The notes beneath the pieces are model-generated. The model searched no databases. It was not told the origin of the DNA and saw only the letters and a program-made list of their open reading frames with translations. Shown here in pieces: positions 21,114-31,069 of a stretch of 64,000 nt of DNA. Origin of the DNA: Reinekea forsetii. GTDB lineage: Bacteria; Pseudomonadota; Gammaproteobacteria; Pseudomonadales; Natronospirillaceae. Location: NCBI RefSeq assembly GCF_002795845.1, contig NZ_CP011797.1, positions 1-64,000 on the forward strand, in the 5' to 3' direction. The translations under genes were made by a program, and so were the position numbers. The stretch's first letter is position 1; every line of letters starts with the position of its first letter.

Positions 21114-22130
21114 ATGCGTAAGAGTCTAAGAAAACCAAGCTTCGGCTTGGCACTGGCTGCCACCTTGATGGCAATTTGTGTTGTGGTGCTGGGTTCCTTT
21201 ACTCGGCTGTCGCATGCTGGTCTAGGTTGTCCCGATTGGCCCACCTGTTACGGTCATATCTGGGCGCCGCAGACGGCAATCGACATTGCCATTGCCAACG
21301 AAACCTACCCGGAAATACCGGTTAACTTAGCCAAGACGTGGCCCGAAATGGTGCACCGTTACCTAGCAACCGGCCTCGGATTGTTTATTGTGGCCTTGGT
21401 TATTATGGCCATACGGCATCGGCGCGAGCACAATCAACCACTTAAACTGCCGCTGCTGTTGCTCTGCCTAGTGTTACTGCAAGGTGCTTTCGGGGCTTGG
21501 ACGGTGACGCTGAAGTTATGGCCCCAGGTAGTTACGGCCCATTTACTCGGGGGCTTTACCACCCTAACCCTGCTCGCTATCCTCACCTTGCGACTGAGCG
21601 GCAACCGGTTCAGTGCCTTTGCGCAGATTAAACAATTCCACAAGCCGCGCCAATTGGCCGCCTGGACACTGGCTGTGGTACTGATGCAGATCTTCCTGGG
21701 CGGTTGGACGTCGGCCAACTATGCCGCGCTGGCCTGCACCGACTTCCCCAAATGCCAGACCCAATGGTGGCCTGAGGCAGATTTTGAGACAGGTTTTGAT
21801 TTTGCGCATCCGATAGGGCCGAATTATGAGGGTGGCAAGTTGGCGGTACCGGCGCGCACAGCTATTCACCTGAGTCACCGGATCGGCGCAATCGTTGCCT
21901 CTGTATTCGTCCTAGGGCTAGCCTGGGCGCTGATCGGGGTGCGTCAACGTGGTTGGGCCGCTCTACTGGTCGGGCTGTTGGCGGTGCAGGTTGCGTTGGG
22001 CATTAGCAACGTGGTGTTCAGCCTGCCCTTATCGGTGGCGGTGTTGCACAACTTGGGCGGCGCCCTGTTATTGGTGACCGTTGCCCTGATCAATGTTTTG
22101 TTAAATCGTAAGGATCCAATCTATGTCTGA
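21114..22130 (+). CDS. ctaA: Heme A synthase CtaA/COX15
   Basis: Oxidises the C8 methyl of heme O to make heme A. The 338-residue protein has eight hydrophobic helices and the family motifs LGSFTRLSHAGLGCPDWPTCYG, MVHRYLAT and HLSHRIGA with histidine heme ligands, and an internal duplication (GGWTSANYAALACTDFPKCQ). It follows the SCO-like gene by 5 nt and overlaps ctaB by 8 nt. Confidence 0.95.
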   Translation: MRKSLRKPSFGLALAATLMAICVVVLGSFTRLSHAGLGCPDWPTCYGHIWAPQTAIDIAIANETYPEIPVNLAKTWPEMVHRYLATGLGLFIVALVIMAIRHRREHNQPLKLPLLLLCLVLLQGAFGAWTVTLKLWPQVVTAHLLGGFTTLTLLAILTLRLSGNRFSAFAQIKQFHKPRQLAAWTLAVVLMQIFLGGWTSANYAALACTDFPKCQTQWWPEADFETGFDFAHPIGPNYEGGKLAVPARTAIHLSHRIGAIVASVFVLGLAWALIGVRQRGWAALLVGLLAVQVALGISNVVFSLPLSVAVLHNLGGALLLVTVALINVLLNRKDPIYV

Positions 22131-23046
22131 GTCAACCTTGGCGGGGTCGATGATGACGACTAAAGCCTTCATCGCCGATCTGTATGAAATGACCAAACCC
22201 AAGGTGGTCTTTTTAATGCTGATCACCGCCTGGGTTGGTATGGCCCTAGCGCCTCTTGGTGCCGTGCCTTGGGTGGCGGTGATCATGGGCACGCTGGGTA
22301 TCGCATTTCTTGCCGGTGCCGGTGCCGCAGTGAACCATATCCTCGATGAGCAAATCGACCAACGCATGGCCCGAACGCAGAAGCGGCCCATCGCCACGGG
22401 TCGGATTTCCCCGCGAACTGGTTTTAGCTTTGCGATCGTCCTGACCGTCTTAGGTATGGCCATTCTATTCGCCTATACCAATGCCCTGACCGCCTGGCTC
22501 ACGCTCGCATCGATGGTTGGCTATGCCCTGATCTATACCGGTTATCTAAAGCGGGCAACCCCACAAAATATCGTTATCGGTGGGTTGGCCGGCGCTATGC
22601 CGCCCCTGCTCGGTTGGACTGCGGTGACCGGCGAAGTCGCTGGCCTACCACTACTGTTAGTGCTGATTATCTTTGTCTGGACGCCTCCGCACTTCTGGGC
22701 GCTGGCGATCCATCGCAGGGATGACTATGCCAAGGCCAACGTGCCAATGATGCCGGTTACGCATGGCATCGCTTATACCCGTATTCAGATCTGGCTGTAT
22801 AGCTGGTTGCTGTTAGCGGTGTCTTTTTTGCCTGTCGCCTTGGGTGCCAGCGGTGGTATCTATGCGGTTGTAGCATTGGGCTTGGGTGTGCGGTTTTTGC
22901 AATGGAGCTACCGTCTGCTGTATGACAAGCAGATCGATGCCGCTTGGAGCACCTTTAAGTTTTCGATCAGCTACCTGCTCTATCTGTTTCTAGCTCTGCT
23001 GGTCGACCGGTTTGCCTGGTCGCCGATCATCTCTTGGTATGGGTAA
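22123..23046 (+). CDS. ctaB: Protoheme IX farnesyltransferase (heme O synthase)
   Basis: Transfers farnesyl from farnesyl diphosphate to heme B, giving heme O, the substrate for CtaA. A 307-residue UbiA-type prenyltransferase with multiple membrane helices and the Asp-rich motif NHILDEQIDQRMART, and the second conserved region HRRDDYAKANVPMMP. The start at 22123 lies within the ctaA gene end; an in-frame ATG at 22150 is an alternative. Confidence 0.95.
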   Translation: MSESTLAGSMMTTKAFIADLYEMTKPKVVFLMLITAWVGMALAPLGAVPWVAVIMGTLGIAFLAGAGAAVNHILDEQIDQRMARTQKRPIATGRISPRTGFSFAIVLTVLGMAILFAYTNALTAWLTLASMVGYALIYTGYLKRATPQNIVIGGLAGAMPPLLGWTAVTGEVAGLPLLLVLIIFVWTPPHFWALAIHRRDDYAKANVPMMPVTHGIAYTRIQIWLYSWLLLAVSFLPVALGASGGIYAVVALGLGVRFLQWSYRLLYDKQIDAAWSTFKFSISYLLYLFLALLVDRFAWSPIISWYG

Positions 23047-23052
23047 GCTCAT

Positions 23053-23712
23053 ATGAATAGTACGAACAAGACTAATCGATCCATTGCCTGGACCGTCGGT
23101 CTATCTCTGGTCGTGATCGCGCTAATGGTGTTAGCCATTGTGGTGAAAACGCTCGGCGATCGGCCGACACTGAAACAACAGCTTGAACTGGTCAATGGTG
23201 TGCACTTTGACACCCCAAGGCTGGTACCCGAGGTTGAGCTGACCCGCCATGACGGCGACCCCTTTACCACCGCGCAGTGGCAAGGTAAGTGGGATCTGAT
23301 CACCTTTGGCTACAGCTATTGTCCGGATATCTGCCCGACCAATATGGCCGATATGAACGTCGCCCTGCAGCAATTAACGGCATTGGGGTTGGCCGATCGG
23401 GTCCGTTTCTGGTTGGTTACGGTCGACCCAGAGCGTGATTCAGTCGCGCAACTGTCACTTTATGTGCCCTATTACAACCCGGAATTTGTCGGCCTGACTG
23501 GAGCGGATGATCAGCTCGCGACCTTGGCGAACCAGCTCGGTGCCGTTTACTTTCGGGAGGGCAGCGGTGAAGAAGACTATACCGTAGCGCACAGCGATAA
23601 TTATGCGATTGTGGACCCAGACGGAAACCTAACAACCCTGCTGCGACCGCCTCATAAGCCCAGCCATATCACCGATGCGTTGGCCTTACTGATGAACAGC
23701 TCAGGCCGCTAA
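23053..23712 (+). CDS. SCO1/SenC copper chaperone
   Basis: Delivers copper to, or reduces, the CuA site of subunit II. The 219-residue product has one N-terminal membrane anchor and a thioredoxin-fold domain with the CxxxC motif YSYCPDICPTN and the copper-binding histidine in AHSDNYAIVDPDG. It is the last gene of the cox cluster, 6 nt after ctaB. Confidence 0.93.
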   Translation: MNSTNKTNRSIAWTVGLSLVVIALMVLAIVVKTLGDRPTLKQQLELVNGVHFDTPRLVPEVELTRHDGDPFTTAQWQGKWDLITFGYSYCPDICPTNMADMNVALQQLTALGLADRVRFWLVTVDPERDSVAQLSLYVPYYNPEFVGLTGADDQLATLANQLGAVYFREGSGEEDYTVAHSDNYAIVDPDGNLTTLLRPPHKPSHITDALALLMNSSGR

Positions 23713-23832
23713 GGCGGTCTGAGCACTGTTCAGGGCCCACGCACGGGCCTGTGCGAAGTCAGTGCTCCACTTTAGTTTTTGCGTCACCCTAACCACTGTG
23801 CCAATATGAGGGGAGTTGATGGAGAAACCGAA

Positions 23833-24801
23833 ATGAAAACGCTGTTTCCAGACATTCGACCCTATCGAACCGAGATGTTGCCGGTCAGCCATGGCCATCA
23901 GCTATATCTAGAATGTTCCGGCTCGCCCGAGGGCATACCGGTATTGGTACTGCACGGCGGTCCCGGTGTGGGCTGCTCCGACAAGATGCGCTGCTTCTTC
24001 GACCCCGAACGCTATCACATCATTATCTTTGACCAACGCGGCGCAGGCCGTTCGACACCCTATGCCGACACCGAGCACAACAGTAGCGCGCTAATATTGG
24101 CCGATATAGAGCAGATTCGGGCGCACCTTGGGATCAGTCGTTGGGTCTTATTCGGTGGCAGTTTCGGTGCGACCCTGGCCCTACTTTATGCTCAGCAGTG
24201 TCCCGAGCAGGTGCGCGGTATGATTTTGCGCGGGGTGTTCTTGGGCCGCGCAGAGGATTTGGATTGGCTTTATCGGGCCGGCGCCAGTCGGTTCTTTCCG
24301 GAGGCGTGGCAACGCTTTATCGCACCGGTTGGTAAGCGTATCGGGCCCGATCTGATCGAAGACTATTATCACTTATTACGCGGTGAGAACGAGCTGGCGG
24401 TGGTGTCGGCGGCCAAGGAATGGTCGCGCTGGGAATCAGTCAATGCCTCGTTTCGCCCGAGCGTCAGTGCCGAGACCTATTATATGGCCACCCATACGGC
24501 GATCGCGATGGCCCGGATCTCGACCCATTTCTTTCGCCAACAATGCTTTTTGCGGCCTAATCAGATCATAGCGGCAGCCAGCCAACTCGCTGGTATCCCG
24601 GGTTTTATCGTACATGGTCGTTACGATATGATTTGCCCACCGGAGCAAGCCTGGGCGCTGGCCCAGCATTGGCCCGATGGGGAGTTGAATCTGGTGCGTG
24701 AAGGTGGCCACTCGGCTTTCGATGTCGGCTTAACAGACGCCCTGATCGGTGCCACCCAAAAACTCGCTCTGCGTCTGGGTTCACCGGAGAGTGAAGCGTG
24801 A
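23833..24801 (+). CDS. pip: Proline iminopeptidase
   Basis: An alpha/beta hydrolase that removes N-terminal proline from peptides. The 322-residue product has the oxyanion motif HGGPGVGC, the nucleophile elbow GGSFGAT, the acid in HGRYDMICP and the catalytic His in REGGHSAFD. The start at 23833 is chosen from GGAG 8 nt upstream. Its stop overlaps the dtd GTG start by 4 nt. Confidence 0.93.
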   Translation: MKTLFPDIRPYRTEMLPVSHGHQLYLECSGSPEGIPVLVLHGGPGVGCSDKMRCFFDPERYHIIIFDQRGAGRSTPYADTEHNSSALILADIEQIRAHLGISRWVLFGGSFGATLALLYAQQCPEQVRGMILRGVFLGRAEDLDWLYRAGASRFFPEAWQRFIAPVGKRIGPDLIEDYYHLLRGENELAVVSAAKEWSRWESVNASFRPSVSAETYYMATHTAIAMARISTHFFRQQCFLRPNQIIAAASQLAGIPGFIVHGRYDMICPPEQAWALAQHWPDGELNLVREGGHSAFDVGLTDALIGATQKLALRLGSPESEA

Positions 24802-25235
24802 AGGCCCTTATTCAGCGGGTTCGTCATGCCCGGGTTGAGGTTGCGCAGCGCTGCATCGCGCAGATCTCTGAGGGTATGCTGGTTTTGGTGGGAATCGATG
24901 CCCATGACACCGAACAGAGCGTCGACCGTCTCAGCGATCGCCTCCTCCACTACCGACTCTTCGCCGATGCCCAAGGCCGAATGAATCTCGATATTGGCCA
25001 ATCCGGGGGCAGCATCTTAGTGGTGTCCCAATTTACCCTGTCTGCGGATACGGGTAAGGGCCTTAGGCCCGGCTTTTCCAATGCGGCTGCGCCAGAAGAA
25101 GCCGAACGTTTGTTTAATCGGGTAGTAGAACGCATTCAACGGAAACACCCGGCAACGACCTGCGGGCAATTCGGTGCCGACATGCAGGTAAGCTTACAAA
25201 ATGACGGTCCGGTGACCTTTATGTTAGAGAATTAG
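24798..25235 (+). CDS. dtd: D-aminoacyl-tRNA deacylase
   Basis: Hydrolyses D-amino acids wrongly attached to tRNA. At 145 residues it matches the family exactly, with the two active-site motifs SQFTL (near 79) and NDGPVTF (C-terminal). GTG start within the pip stop codon (GTGA), implying coupling. Confidence 0.95.
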   Translation: MKALIQRVRHARVEVAQRCIAQISEGMLVLVGIDAHDTEQSVDRLSDRLLHYRLFADAQGRMNLDIGQSGGSILVVSQFTLSADTGKGLRPGFSNAAAPEEAERLFNRVVERIQRKHPATTCGQFGADMQVSLQNDGPVTFMLEN

Positions 25236-25236
25236 G

Positions 25237-25593
25237 TCAATTAAAAATAACAAATAAAAGCAACTTAACCACCAGCACTAATAGTAAGGATGCCACCAGC
25301 AGCCAGGCCCAAAAAATCAACGTATGCCACAGTCCAACAAACCAGCCAACCAGGCCCGCAGGCTTGGGCCGGTGATCCTGTATCTGTTTGAGCAGAGCAT
25401 AGGTCGCCCAAAAGCCGGCGCTTAAGCTGATGCAGAGCAGCCACCATTGCGCATCTAACTGCGGATTAACGAGTGGTAGTAGGATCGAACCCGCAAACAA
25501 TCCGGTGCCGATGTAACCAAAGGGCGCATGCCACTTGGCCAATGGTGTGAGGGCACTAAAGAGTCGTTGTTTGATCTGCACGGGTGCCTCCAT
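25237..25593 (-). CDS. Hypothetical inner-membrane protein
   Basis: 118 residues with about four hydrophobic helices (roughly 24-42, 47-66, 78-97 and 99-117) and a short polar N-terminus. The family is not recognised. It is 6 nt downstream of the DMT transporter gene on the same strand, so the two are probably cotranscribed. Its end is only 1 nt from the dtd stop codon on the other strand. Confidence 0.6.
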   Translation of the reverse strand: MEAPVQIKQRLFSALTPLAKWHAPFGYIGTGLFAGSILLPLVNPQLDAQWWLLCISLSAGFWATYALLKQIQDHRPKPAGLVGWFVGLWHTLIFWAWLLVASLLLVLVVKLLLFVIFN

Positions 25594-25599
25594 AGCGCA

Positions 25600-26502
25600 T
25601 TAGGCTGCGATAAATATCATTGCCGTACCCAAAAAGACCACTATCGCCGAAACAAAGGCTGCCGCCGAAGGTCTACGCCGAGTGGTGAGCCATAGTGCTG
25701 GCAGGACCATCACCGGTGTTGTCGCCGACAGGATGGCGACTGTTCCCAAGGGGGCAAGCTTCACCGCATAGAGCAGTAGGCTCATGCCGACTGCCATGCC
25801 GAGTAGGCCACTGAGAATCGTTTGCCCGACCATTGTTGAGCTCAATACTCGGTAAGGCAGAACCGTACCCGACATACCCCGGACCAACAAACTGAGGAGT
25901 AAAAACACCACCGCAACGGCCACACGAATTAGGGTAGCAAAGACTGGATCCTGACCGGCGCGCAAGGTATCAAATACAATAAGGGTACCCAAGGACTGAC
26001 ATAGGGCAGCGCCAAGCCCGGCCATCAGGCCCAGACCGACATGGCCCATCGACTGCTCCCACTGATGGCCGCCGGTCTTGGTGCGCGAGGCAATCGCGAA
26101 AAACACCCCGACCGTTGTCGCGCCCACACCGAGTAGATTGAGCCAATAGTAAGACTCGCCTAATAGCCACAAGCCGAGAGCGAAACTGATCGGTGCATTG
26201 CATGCGAATAACAGGCCGGCCAGGCGTGGGCCAAGAATTCGCATGGAGACAAACAACAGGGTATCGCCCAAAAATATGCCAATAAAGCCTGACGCCATTA
26301 GGGTCCAGAGCACGTCTGGCTCGGGCCAATGCCAGCGCTGACTGAGCAGCAGCCAGAGACTAAGCAGCAGCGCCACCGAGGTCATGCGCAGAGCGTTAAA
26401 GGGAATGGCCCCCAGAGTGCGCACAGGCGAGATGGCCAGCAAACTGCTAAGCGCCCAGCACAGGGCTGCAGCAAGCGCTGAGATATAACCAATAATTACC
26501 AC
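25600..26502 (-). CDS. DMT superfamily transporter, EamA family
   Basis: A 300-residue permease with ten hydrophobic helices in two duplicated EamA halves, as in RhaT/YdcZ-type metabolite exporters. The substrate is unknown. Start is GTG with AGGTGA 4 nt upstream. Paired with the small membrane protein downstream. Confidence 0.85.
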   Translation of the reverse strand: MVIIGYISALAAALCWALSSLLAISPVRTLGAIPFNALRMTSVALLLSLWLLLSQRWHWPEPDVLWTLMASGFIGIFLGDTLLFVSMRILGPRLAGLLFACNAPISFALGLWLLGESYYWLNLLGVGATTVGVFFAIASRTKTGGHQWEQSMGHVGLGLMAGLGAALCQSLGTLIVFDTLRAGQDPVFATLIRVAVAVVFLLLSLLVRGMSGTVLPYRVLSSTMVGQTILSGLLGMAVGMSLLLYAVKLAPLGTVAILSATTPVMVLPALWLTTRRRPSAAAFVSAIVVFLGTAMIFIAA

Positions 26503-26524
26503 GCTGTCACCTGAATGAAATAGT

Positions 26525-26546
26525 AAAAAGGCAGCCCAGGCTGCCT
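26525..26546 (-). terminator. Rho-independent terminator of the OmpA-like gene
   Basis: On the minus strand GGCAGCC / GGCTGCC forms a 7-bp stem with a 2-nt apex, followed by five Ts. It lies about 32 nt after the OmpA-like lipoprotein gene stop codon. Confidence 0.75.
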
Positions 26547-26577
26547 TGACGGAAGGATCTATTGAGTCGCTCGGTCG

Positions 26578-27252
26578 TCAGTCAGCGACGATGGCGTCGA
26601 GGGTGATTTCGACACGGCGATTTTCCGCACGACCGTTAGCGGTGCCGTTATCGGCGATCGGTTGGTTCTCACCATAGCCGACCGCTGCGACGCGTTCGAA
26701 GACTATGCCAGACTCTAAGATAATATTGGCGACAGCGCTAGCCCGCTGTTCGGATAAAAGCTGGTTATACTCGTTACTGCCGCTGCTGTCGGTGTGGCCA
26801 CTGATGGTCACCAGGGTATCATCGTATTCGGATAGGACCCTGGCAACCGATGCCAGGGTCGGTTTAAAAGAGGCCTGTACGGCCGCACTGCTAACATCAA
26901 AGGTGATGTTGCCAGGCATAATGAGATCGATTTGGCCTGCTTCGGTGCGGCGTACCTGCACACCGGTGCCGACCAGTTCTTCGCGTAGTTGCTTCTCTTG
27001 ATTGTCCATATAGAAACCGACACCGCCACCGGCAACGCCGCCTATGCCGGCGCCGATCAGGGCGCGTTTGGCTCGATCGGCCTTGGGCGCCGTGGCCGCT
27101 CCAATAACGGCACCGAGCAGACCGCCGGCAAGCGCGCCTTTTGAGGTGCCGCTAATTTGGTTTTCACCGGTAAAGGCGTCCATGGTCGTGCAGCCTGAAA
27201 TCAGCGCGCCCGACAGGGCTAGTGGCAGGGACAGTTTAAGCCAATGATTCAT
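26578..27252 (-). CDS. OmpA-family outer-membrane lipoprotein with glycine zipper (YiaD-like)
   Basis: A lipoprotein of 224 residues: signal peptide with lipobox LISGC (Cys21), a Gly/Ala-rich glycine-zipper segment (GALAGGLLGAVIGAA, about 39-85), then an OmpA-C peptidoglycan-binding domain with SGHTDSSGSNEYN and RAENRRVEI. It likely tethers the outer membrane to peptidoglycan. Monocistronic by position, with its own terminator. Confidence 0.92.
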   Translation of the reverse strand: MNHWLKLSLPLALSGALISGCTTMDAFTGENQISGTSKGALAGGLLGAVIGAATAPKADRAKRALIGAGIGGVAGGGVGFYMDNQEKQLREELVGTGVQVRRTEAGQIDLIMPGNITFDVSSAAVQASFKPTLASVARVLSEYDDTLVTISGHTDSSGSNEYNQLLSEQRASAVANIILESGIVFERVAAVGYGENQPIADNGTANGRAENRRVEITLDAIVAD

Positions 27253-27396
27253 GGTAAAGCTCCTTAAAGAAATGACACAAATGGTTCAGCGTTGTTAAAG
27301 CCTAGCCGATTTTTGGCGTTTGGGCACCTCGAATAAGGCCGACAGGGGGCAATCGATTGGATTCGACCTAGGCGGTGATGCAGTGGCTGGGTTGAT

Positions 27397-27906
27397 CTAA
27401 GTCTTGTGCCGATGGGCGATTAAATCCAACGGCAAAATCGCGCTCTGCTTGGTTTCTTCAATGACAATATGGCTTTTTGACTCCCGCACGTGGGGCAAGG
27501 CCAGCAGCAGGTCGCCGAGATGCTTTCGGTAACTCTTTAAATCGGGCAAGCGCAGCTTTAATAGATAATCAGATTGTCCGGAAATAAGATGACATTCCTG
27601 CACATAAGCAATTTTTTCGGTAGCGGCATGAAAGGCTTGAAAGGTTTCCGGTGATTGGCTCACCAAGGTAATTTCTAAATACACCAAAAGCTCGAGGCCT
27701 AGGGCCTCGGTGCTCAGTTTGGCGTGGTAACCTTGGATATAACCCGACCCTTCGAGCCGCTTGACCCGGTCAAGGCAAGGTGTAGTCGACAGCCCAACTC
27801 GCTGCGCCAGCTCGACATAGGACAGGCGCGCATTATCCTGTAAGGCCTTGAGTATTTTCAGGTCGATTCGGTCGAGGGGGCGTTGCTTGGGCAATTCGGG
27901 CGTCAA
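27397..27906 (-). CDS. Lrp/AsnC family transcriptional regulator
   Basis: A 169-residue feast/famine regulator with an N-terminal winged HTH (DRIDLKILKALQDNARLSYVELAQRVGLS) and a C-terminal RAM ligand-binding domain (LLVYLEITLVSQ, HLISGQSDYLLKLR). Start is TTG; TTAGGA lies close upstream. Similar proteins respond to amino acids such as leucine. The target genes are not evident from the neighbourhood. Confidence 0.9.
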   Translation of the reverse strand: MTPELPKQRPLDRIDLKILKALQDNARLSYVELAQRVGLSTTPCLDRVKRLEGSGYIQGYHAKLSTEALGLELLVYLEITLVSQSPETFQAFHAATEKIAYVQECHLISGQSDYLLKLRLPDLKSYRKHLGDLLLALPHVRESKSHIVIEETKQSAILPLDLIAHRHKT

Positions 27907-27987
27907 AATCCTAACCTTAGGGCAAACGAAAAAAAATTTAGGATAGGCCTCTCAAAGACGAAAGCCAATAATATGTTATCCGTTTTG

Positions 27988-28317
27988 TTAGATCGCCATA
28001 TCCTTTAATTTTTTCAATGGGCGAATCTTAACCGTGATGGTCGCCGGCTTGGCGGCAATCATAATTTCTTCGCCAGTAAAGGGATTGACGCCTGGGCGGG
28101 CTTTGCGTGCCAGCTTCTTAACGGTCTGAATCTTCATTAGGCCCGGTAAAACAAATTCGCCCACGGCACGTTTCTTAATATGGCGCTCGATCAAGTCTGA
28201 CAATTCGTCGAGTACCAGTTGCACGTCCTTCTTGCTCATCTGGGTATTGTCGGCAATTTCGGTAAGAATTTGCGTTTTTGTCAGCCGCTCTTTCAAGGCA
28301 GTTGTTTTCTTGGCCAT
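27988..28317 (-). CDS. HU-family DNA-binding protein
   Basis: A histone-like DNA-bending protein of 109 residues. It has the HU/IHF fold features, TKTQILTEIADNTQMSKKDV and the beta-arm region ARKARPGVNPFTGEEI. It carries about 15 extra N-terminal residues (MAKKTTALKERL) compared with HU-alpha, and the C-terminal tail is Lys-rich (KKLKDMAI), placing it with HU-like variants. The start at 28317 follows AAGGGA 8 nt upstream. Confidence 0.88.
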   Translation of the reverse strand: MAKKTTALKERLTKTQILTEIADNTQMSKKDVQLVLDELSDLIERHIKKRAVGEFVLPGLMKIQTVKKLARKARPGVNPFTGEEIMIAAKPATITVKIRPLKKLKDMAI

Positions 28318-28641
28318 TGGGATTTCCCTTAGTTTTAGTTCAAATGGAGTCACATTCCTCGGCCGATTATTGCAAAGTTCGCCAAAAAGACAATAGAACT
28401 TTGATTAATTCATGCAATGATCCTTCATGCTAGAGCCGTGGTTCCGCAAAAGGCACCCTCAACGATGGTCCTCTCGGTCAGCTTAGCGCGCCCCTAGGGC
28501 GCCCCATGAGGCATGCCCAGGCTTGCTTTGTTTCACCTTTGGAATCATGGAGTTAACGAGTATATGAAGGCTTGCATTCGAACCTCTTTTTACCAATTAT
28601 AACAGCCATTATCTGGTTAACCGCTAAGCCCAAGGAAACCC
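28318..28641. other. 324-bp intergenic region between the HU-like gene and tex
   Basis: Divergent intergenic region. It holds the candidate HU promoter and, near the centre, a near-palindrome GCGCCCCTAGGGCGC (28490-28504). AAGGA just before the tex ATG is the ribosome-binding site. No gene or tRNA is seen. Confidence 0.5.
28366..28393 (-). promoter_or_regulatory. Candidate sigma-70 promoter for the HU-like gene
   Basis: On the minus strand TTGTCT and AATAAT are separated by 16 nt, about 50 nt ahead of the HU-family start codon. Matches are moderate. Confidence 0.35.
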
Positions 28642-30960
28642 ATGTCGCAGATTGAACAAAAAATTGCCCGTGAACTCAATGTCCAGGATCGGCAGGTGGT
28701 TGCGGCCGTAGCCCTGCTCGATGAGGGCGCCACCGTACCCTTTATTTCCCGTTACCGTAAGGAAGTAACGGGCGGTTTGGACGACATACAGTTGCGCGCC
28801 CTGGAAGATCGACTGCGCTATCTACGCGATCTTGAGGATCGCCGTAAGTCCATTCTGGCCACCATCGACGAACAGGGTAAGCTGACCGATCCGCTGCGAC
28901 GGGCCATAATGCAGTCTGAAACCAAGACGGAATTGGAAGACCTTTACCTGCCCTACAAAAAGAAGCGCCGTACCAAGGGGCAGATTGCTCGAGAGGCCGG
29001 TCTTGAGCCCCTGGCCGAGGCATTGCTCGCTGACCCAATGCTCGACCCGGAACTCCAGGCCGCGGCCTATCTGAACCCGCAGGCGGAGATAAACGATAGC
29101 AAAGCGGCGCTGGATGGCGCGCGCTATATATTGATGGAGCGCTTTGCCGAAGATGCCGCCCTGCTGGGCAAGTTGCGCCAATATATGTGGCAGTTTGGTC
29201 AGATTCAGGCGCGCCTGATTGCCGGCAAAGAACAGGATGGCGCTAAGTTCCAAGATTACTTCGAACACGACGAGGCCCTCAATAAGGTGCCCGGTCATCG
29301 TGCTTTGGCGATGTTTCGCGGGCGTAACGAGGGCTGCCTTAGCCTAGCCTTGGTGTTGCCTGACGAAGATCCGCGCAGTGCTGGTGCTGGCGCATTGATG
29401 GTCGCCGAAACCTTTGGTATCGAAGATCAGTCGCGGCCGGCAGATAAGTGGCTGCTCGACGTGTGCCGTTGGACTTGGCGCATCAAGTTACTGACCCATA
29501 TCGAGACCGACCTATTCGGCCAAATCCGGGAAAGTTCTGAACAGTCGGCCATCGACGTCTTCGCCCAAAATTTGAAAGCCCTATTGCTGGCCGCGCCAGC
29601 CGGTCCACGTGCCACCATCGGTCTGGACCCTGGGTTGCGTACCGGGGTCAAGATTGCCGTGGTCGATGCCACCGGCAAGGTGCTCGATCATGGCGCGATC
29701 TTCCCGACCGCGCCACAGAATCGTATCGCCGATGCAGAAAAGGTACTCTCGGCTCTGTGCCTGAAATACGACATTGAATTGATTGCCATCGGTAATGGCA
29801 CTGCCAGTCGCGAGACCGAACGGTTCGTAAAAGATATGCTCAAGAAGCATCCGGCCATTAAAGCCGAACCAGTAATGGTCAATGAATCCGGCGCCTCGAT
29901 CTATTCCGCCTCTGAGTATGCCTCACAGGAATTCCCCGACTTGGATGTAACCATCCGCGGTGCCATATCAATCGCTCACCGGTTACAGGATCCGTTGGCC
30001 GAGTTGGTGAAAATAGACCCCAAAGCCATTGGTGTCGGACAGTACCAGCACGATGTTTCTCAGGTTGCTCTGGCGCGTCAATTGAACGCCGTGGTCGAAG
30101 ACTGTGTGAACGGAGTCGGTGTCGATCTGAATATGGCATCGGCTCCTTTGTTGGCACGAGTGTCCGGTCTAAACCTAACCATTGCCAGCAATATAGTGGC
30201 GTTTCGAGACAGCAACGGCGCCTTTGCCTCGCGCAAGCAGCTGAAAGATGTGCCACGACTGGGGCCCAAGGCCTTTGAGCAGGCCGCCGGTTTTTTGCGC
30301 ATCATGAACGGCACCGATCCACTCGATCGTTCTGGTGTCCATCCCGAGGCCTATGCCCTGGTGCATCGCATCGTGAAAACCAGCAGCAAGGCGGTTAACG
30401 ACCTTATCGGCGACAGTAAATTTCTTAAGGCTTTAAATGCCAGTGACTACACCGATGAGCAGTTTGGTGTGCCCACCGTAATGGATATTATTGCCGAGTT
30501 GGATAAGCCGGGGCGCGACCCGCGACCGGAATTTAAGACTGCCGTGTTTCAGGATGGTGTCGAGCAGTTAAAAGATTTGCGTTTGAATATGGTCTTAGAG
30601 GGCGTGGTCACAAATGTCACGCACTTCGGCGCCTTTGTCGATGTTGGGGTGCACCAAGATGGTTTGGTGCATATTTCCGCCCTCAGCCACAGTTTCGTCG
30701 AGGACCCGGCAAAAGTTGTTAAGGCCGGTGATATCGTCAAGGTTAAGGTCATGGCAATTGATGCCCAGCGCAAGCGCATTGGGTTGTCGATGCGACTCGA
30801 CGATGATGCCCAAAGCGAACCGGATTCGGCGACGCCCGGGGGTGAGCGCAGTGCTAACCGACGCGGCGGCAGCCGCAACCAAGCCAAGGCGCCCGTTGCG
30901 CCCGCCAGCACCTTAGACGCGCTGTTTGATCAGGCGCTTAAAAAGGGTGCGCGGCGCTAA
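28642..30960 (+). CDS. tex: Tex family transcription accessory protein
   Basis: A conserved RNA-binding protein of 772 residues, implicated in transcript processing and transcription through its YqgF and S1 domains. Visible: N-terminal Tex domain ([28 protein letters not shown]), YqgF-like RNase H fold ([18 protein letters not shown]), helix-hairpin-helix ([17 protein letters not shown]) and a C-terminal S1 domain ([24 protein letters not shown]). The C-terminus is rich in Pro, Ala and Arg. Usual length. Confidence 0.96.
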   Translation: MSQIEQKIARELNVQDRQVVAAVALLDEGATVPFISRYRKEVTGGLDDIQLRALEDRLRYLRDLEDRRKSILATIDEQGKLTDPLRRAIMQSETKTELEDLYLPYKKKRRTKGQIAREAGLEPLAEALLADPMLDPELQAAAYLNPQAEINDSKAALDGARYILMERFAEDAALLGKLRQYMWQFGQIQARLIAGKEQDGAKFQDYFEHDEALNKVPGHRALAMFRGRNEGCLSLALVLPDEDPRSAGAGALMVAETFGIEDQSRPADKWLLDVCRWTWRIKLLTHIETDLFGQIRESSEQSAIDVFAQNLKALLLAAPAGPRATIGLDPGLRTGVKIAVVDATGKVLDHGAIFPTAPQNRIADAEKVLSALCLKYDIELIAIGNGTASRETERFVKDMLKKHPAIKAEPVMVNESGASIYSASEYASQEFPDLDVTIRGAISIAHRLQDPLAELVKIDPKAIGVGQYQHDVSQVALARQLNAVVEDCVNGVGVDLNMASAPLLARVSGLNLTIASNIVAFRDSNGAFASRKQLKDVPRLGPKAFEQAAGFLRIMNGTDPLDRSGVHPEAYALVHRIVKTSSKAVNDLIGDSKFLKALNASDYTDEQFGVPTVMDIIAELDKPGRDPRPEFKTAVFQDGVEQLKDLRLNMVLEGVVTNVTHFGAFVDVGVHQDGLVHISALSHSFVEDPAKVVKAGDIVKVKVMAIDAQRKRIGLSMRLDDDAQSEPDSATPGGERSANRRGGSRNQAKAPVAPASTLDALFDQALKKGARR

Positions 30961-31069
30961 TTCGCCCGCACTCCGCCAGCCGGTGGCTGATGAATGGAAT
31001 AGATCGGCCTCAGCTTGATCTATCCCGATTCAGCCCCATACTTTAGCTACATTTATCGAGGGCGCCACC

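Noticed and set aside
28570-28590. tRNA T-arm-like GGTTCGAAT on the minus strand upstream of tex
   Set aside because: The flanking bases cannot form the paired T stem, and no anticodon or acceptor stem can be placed around it.
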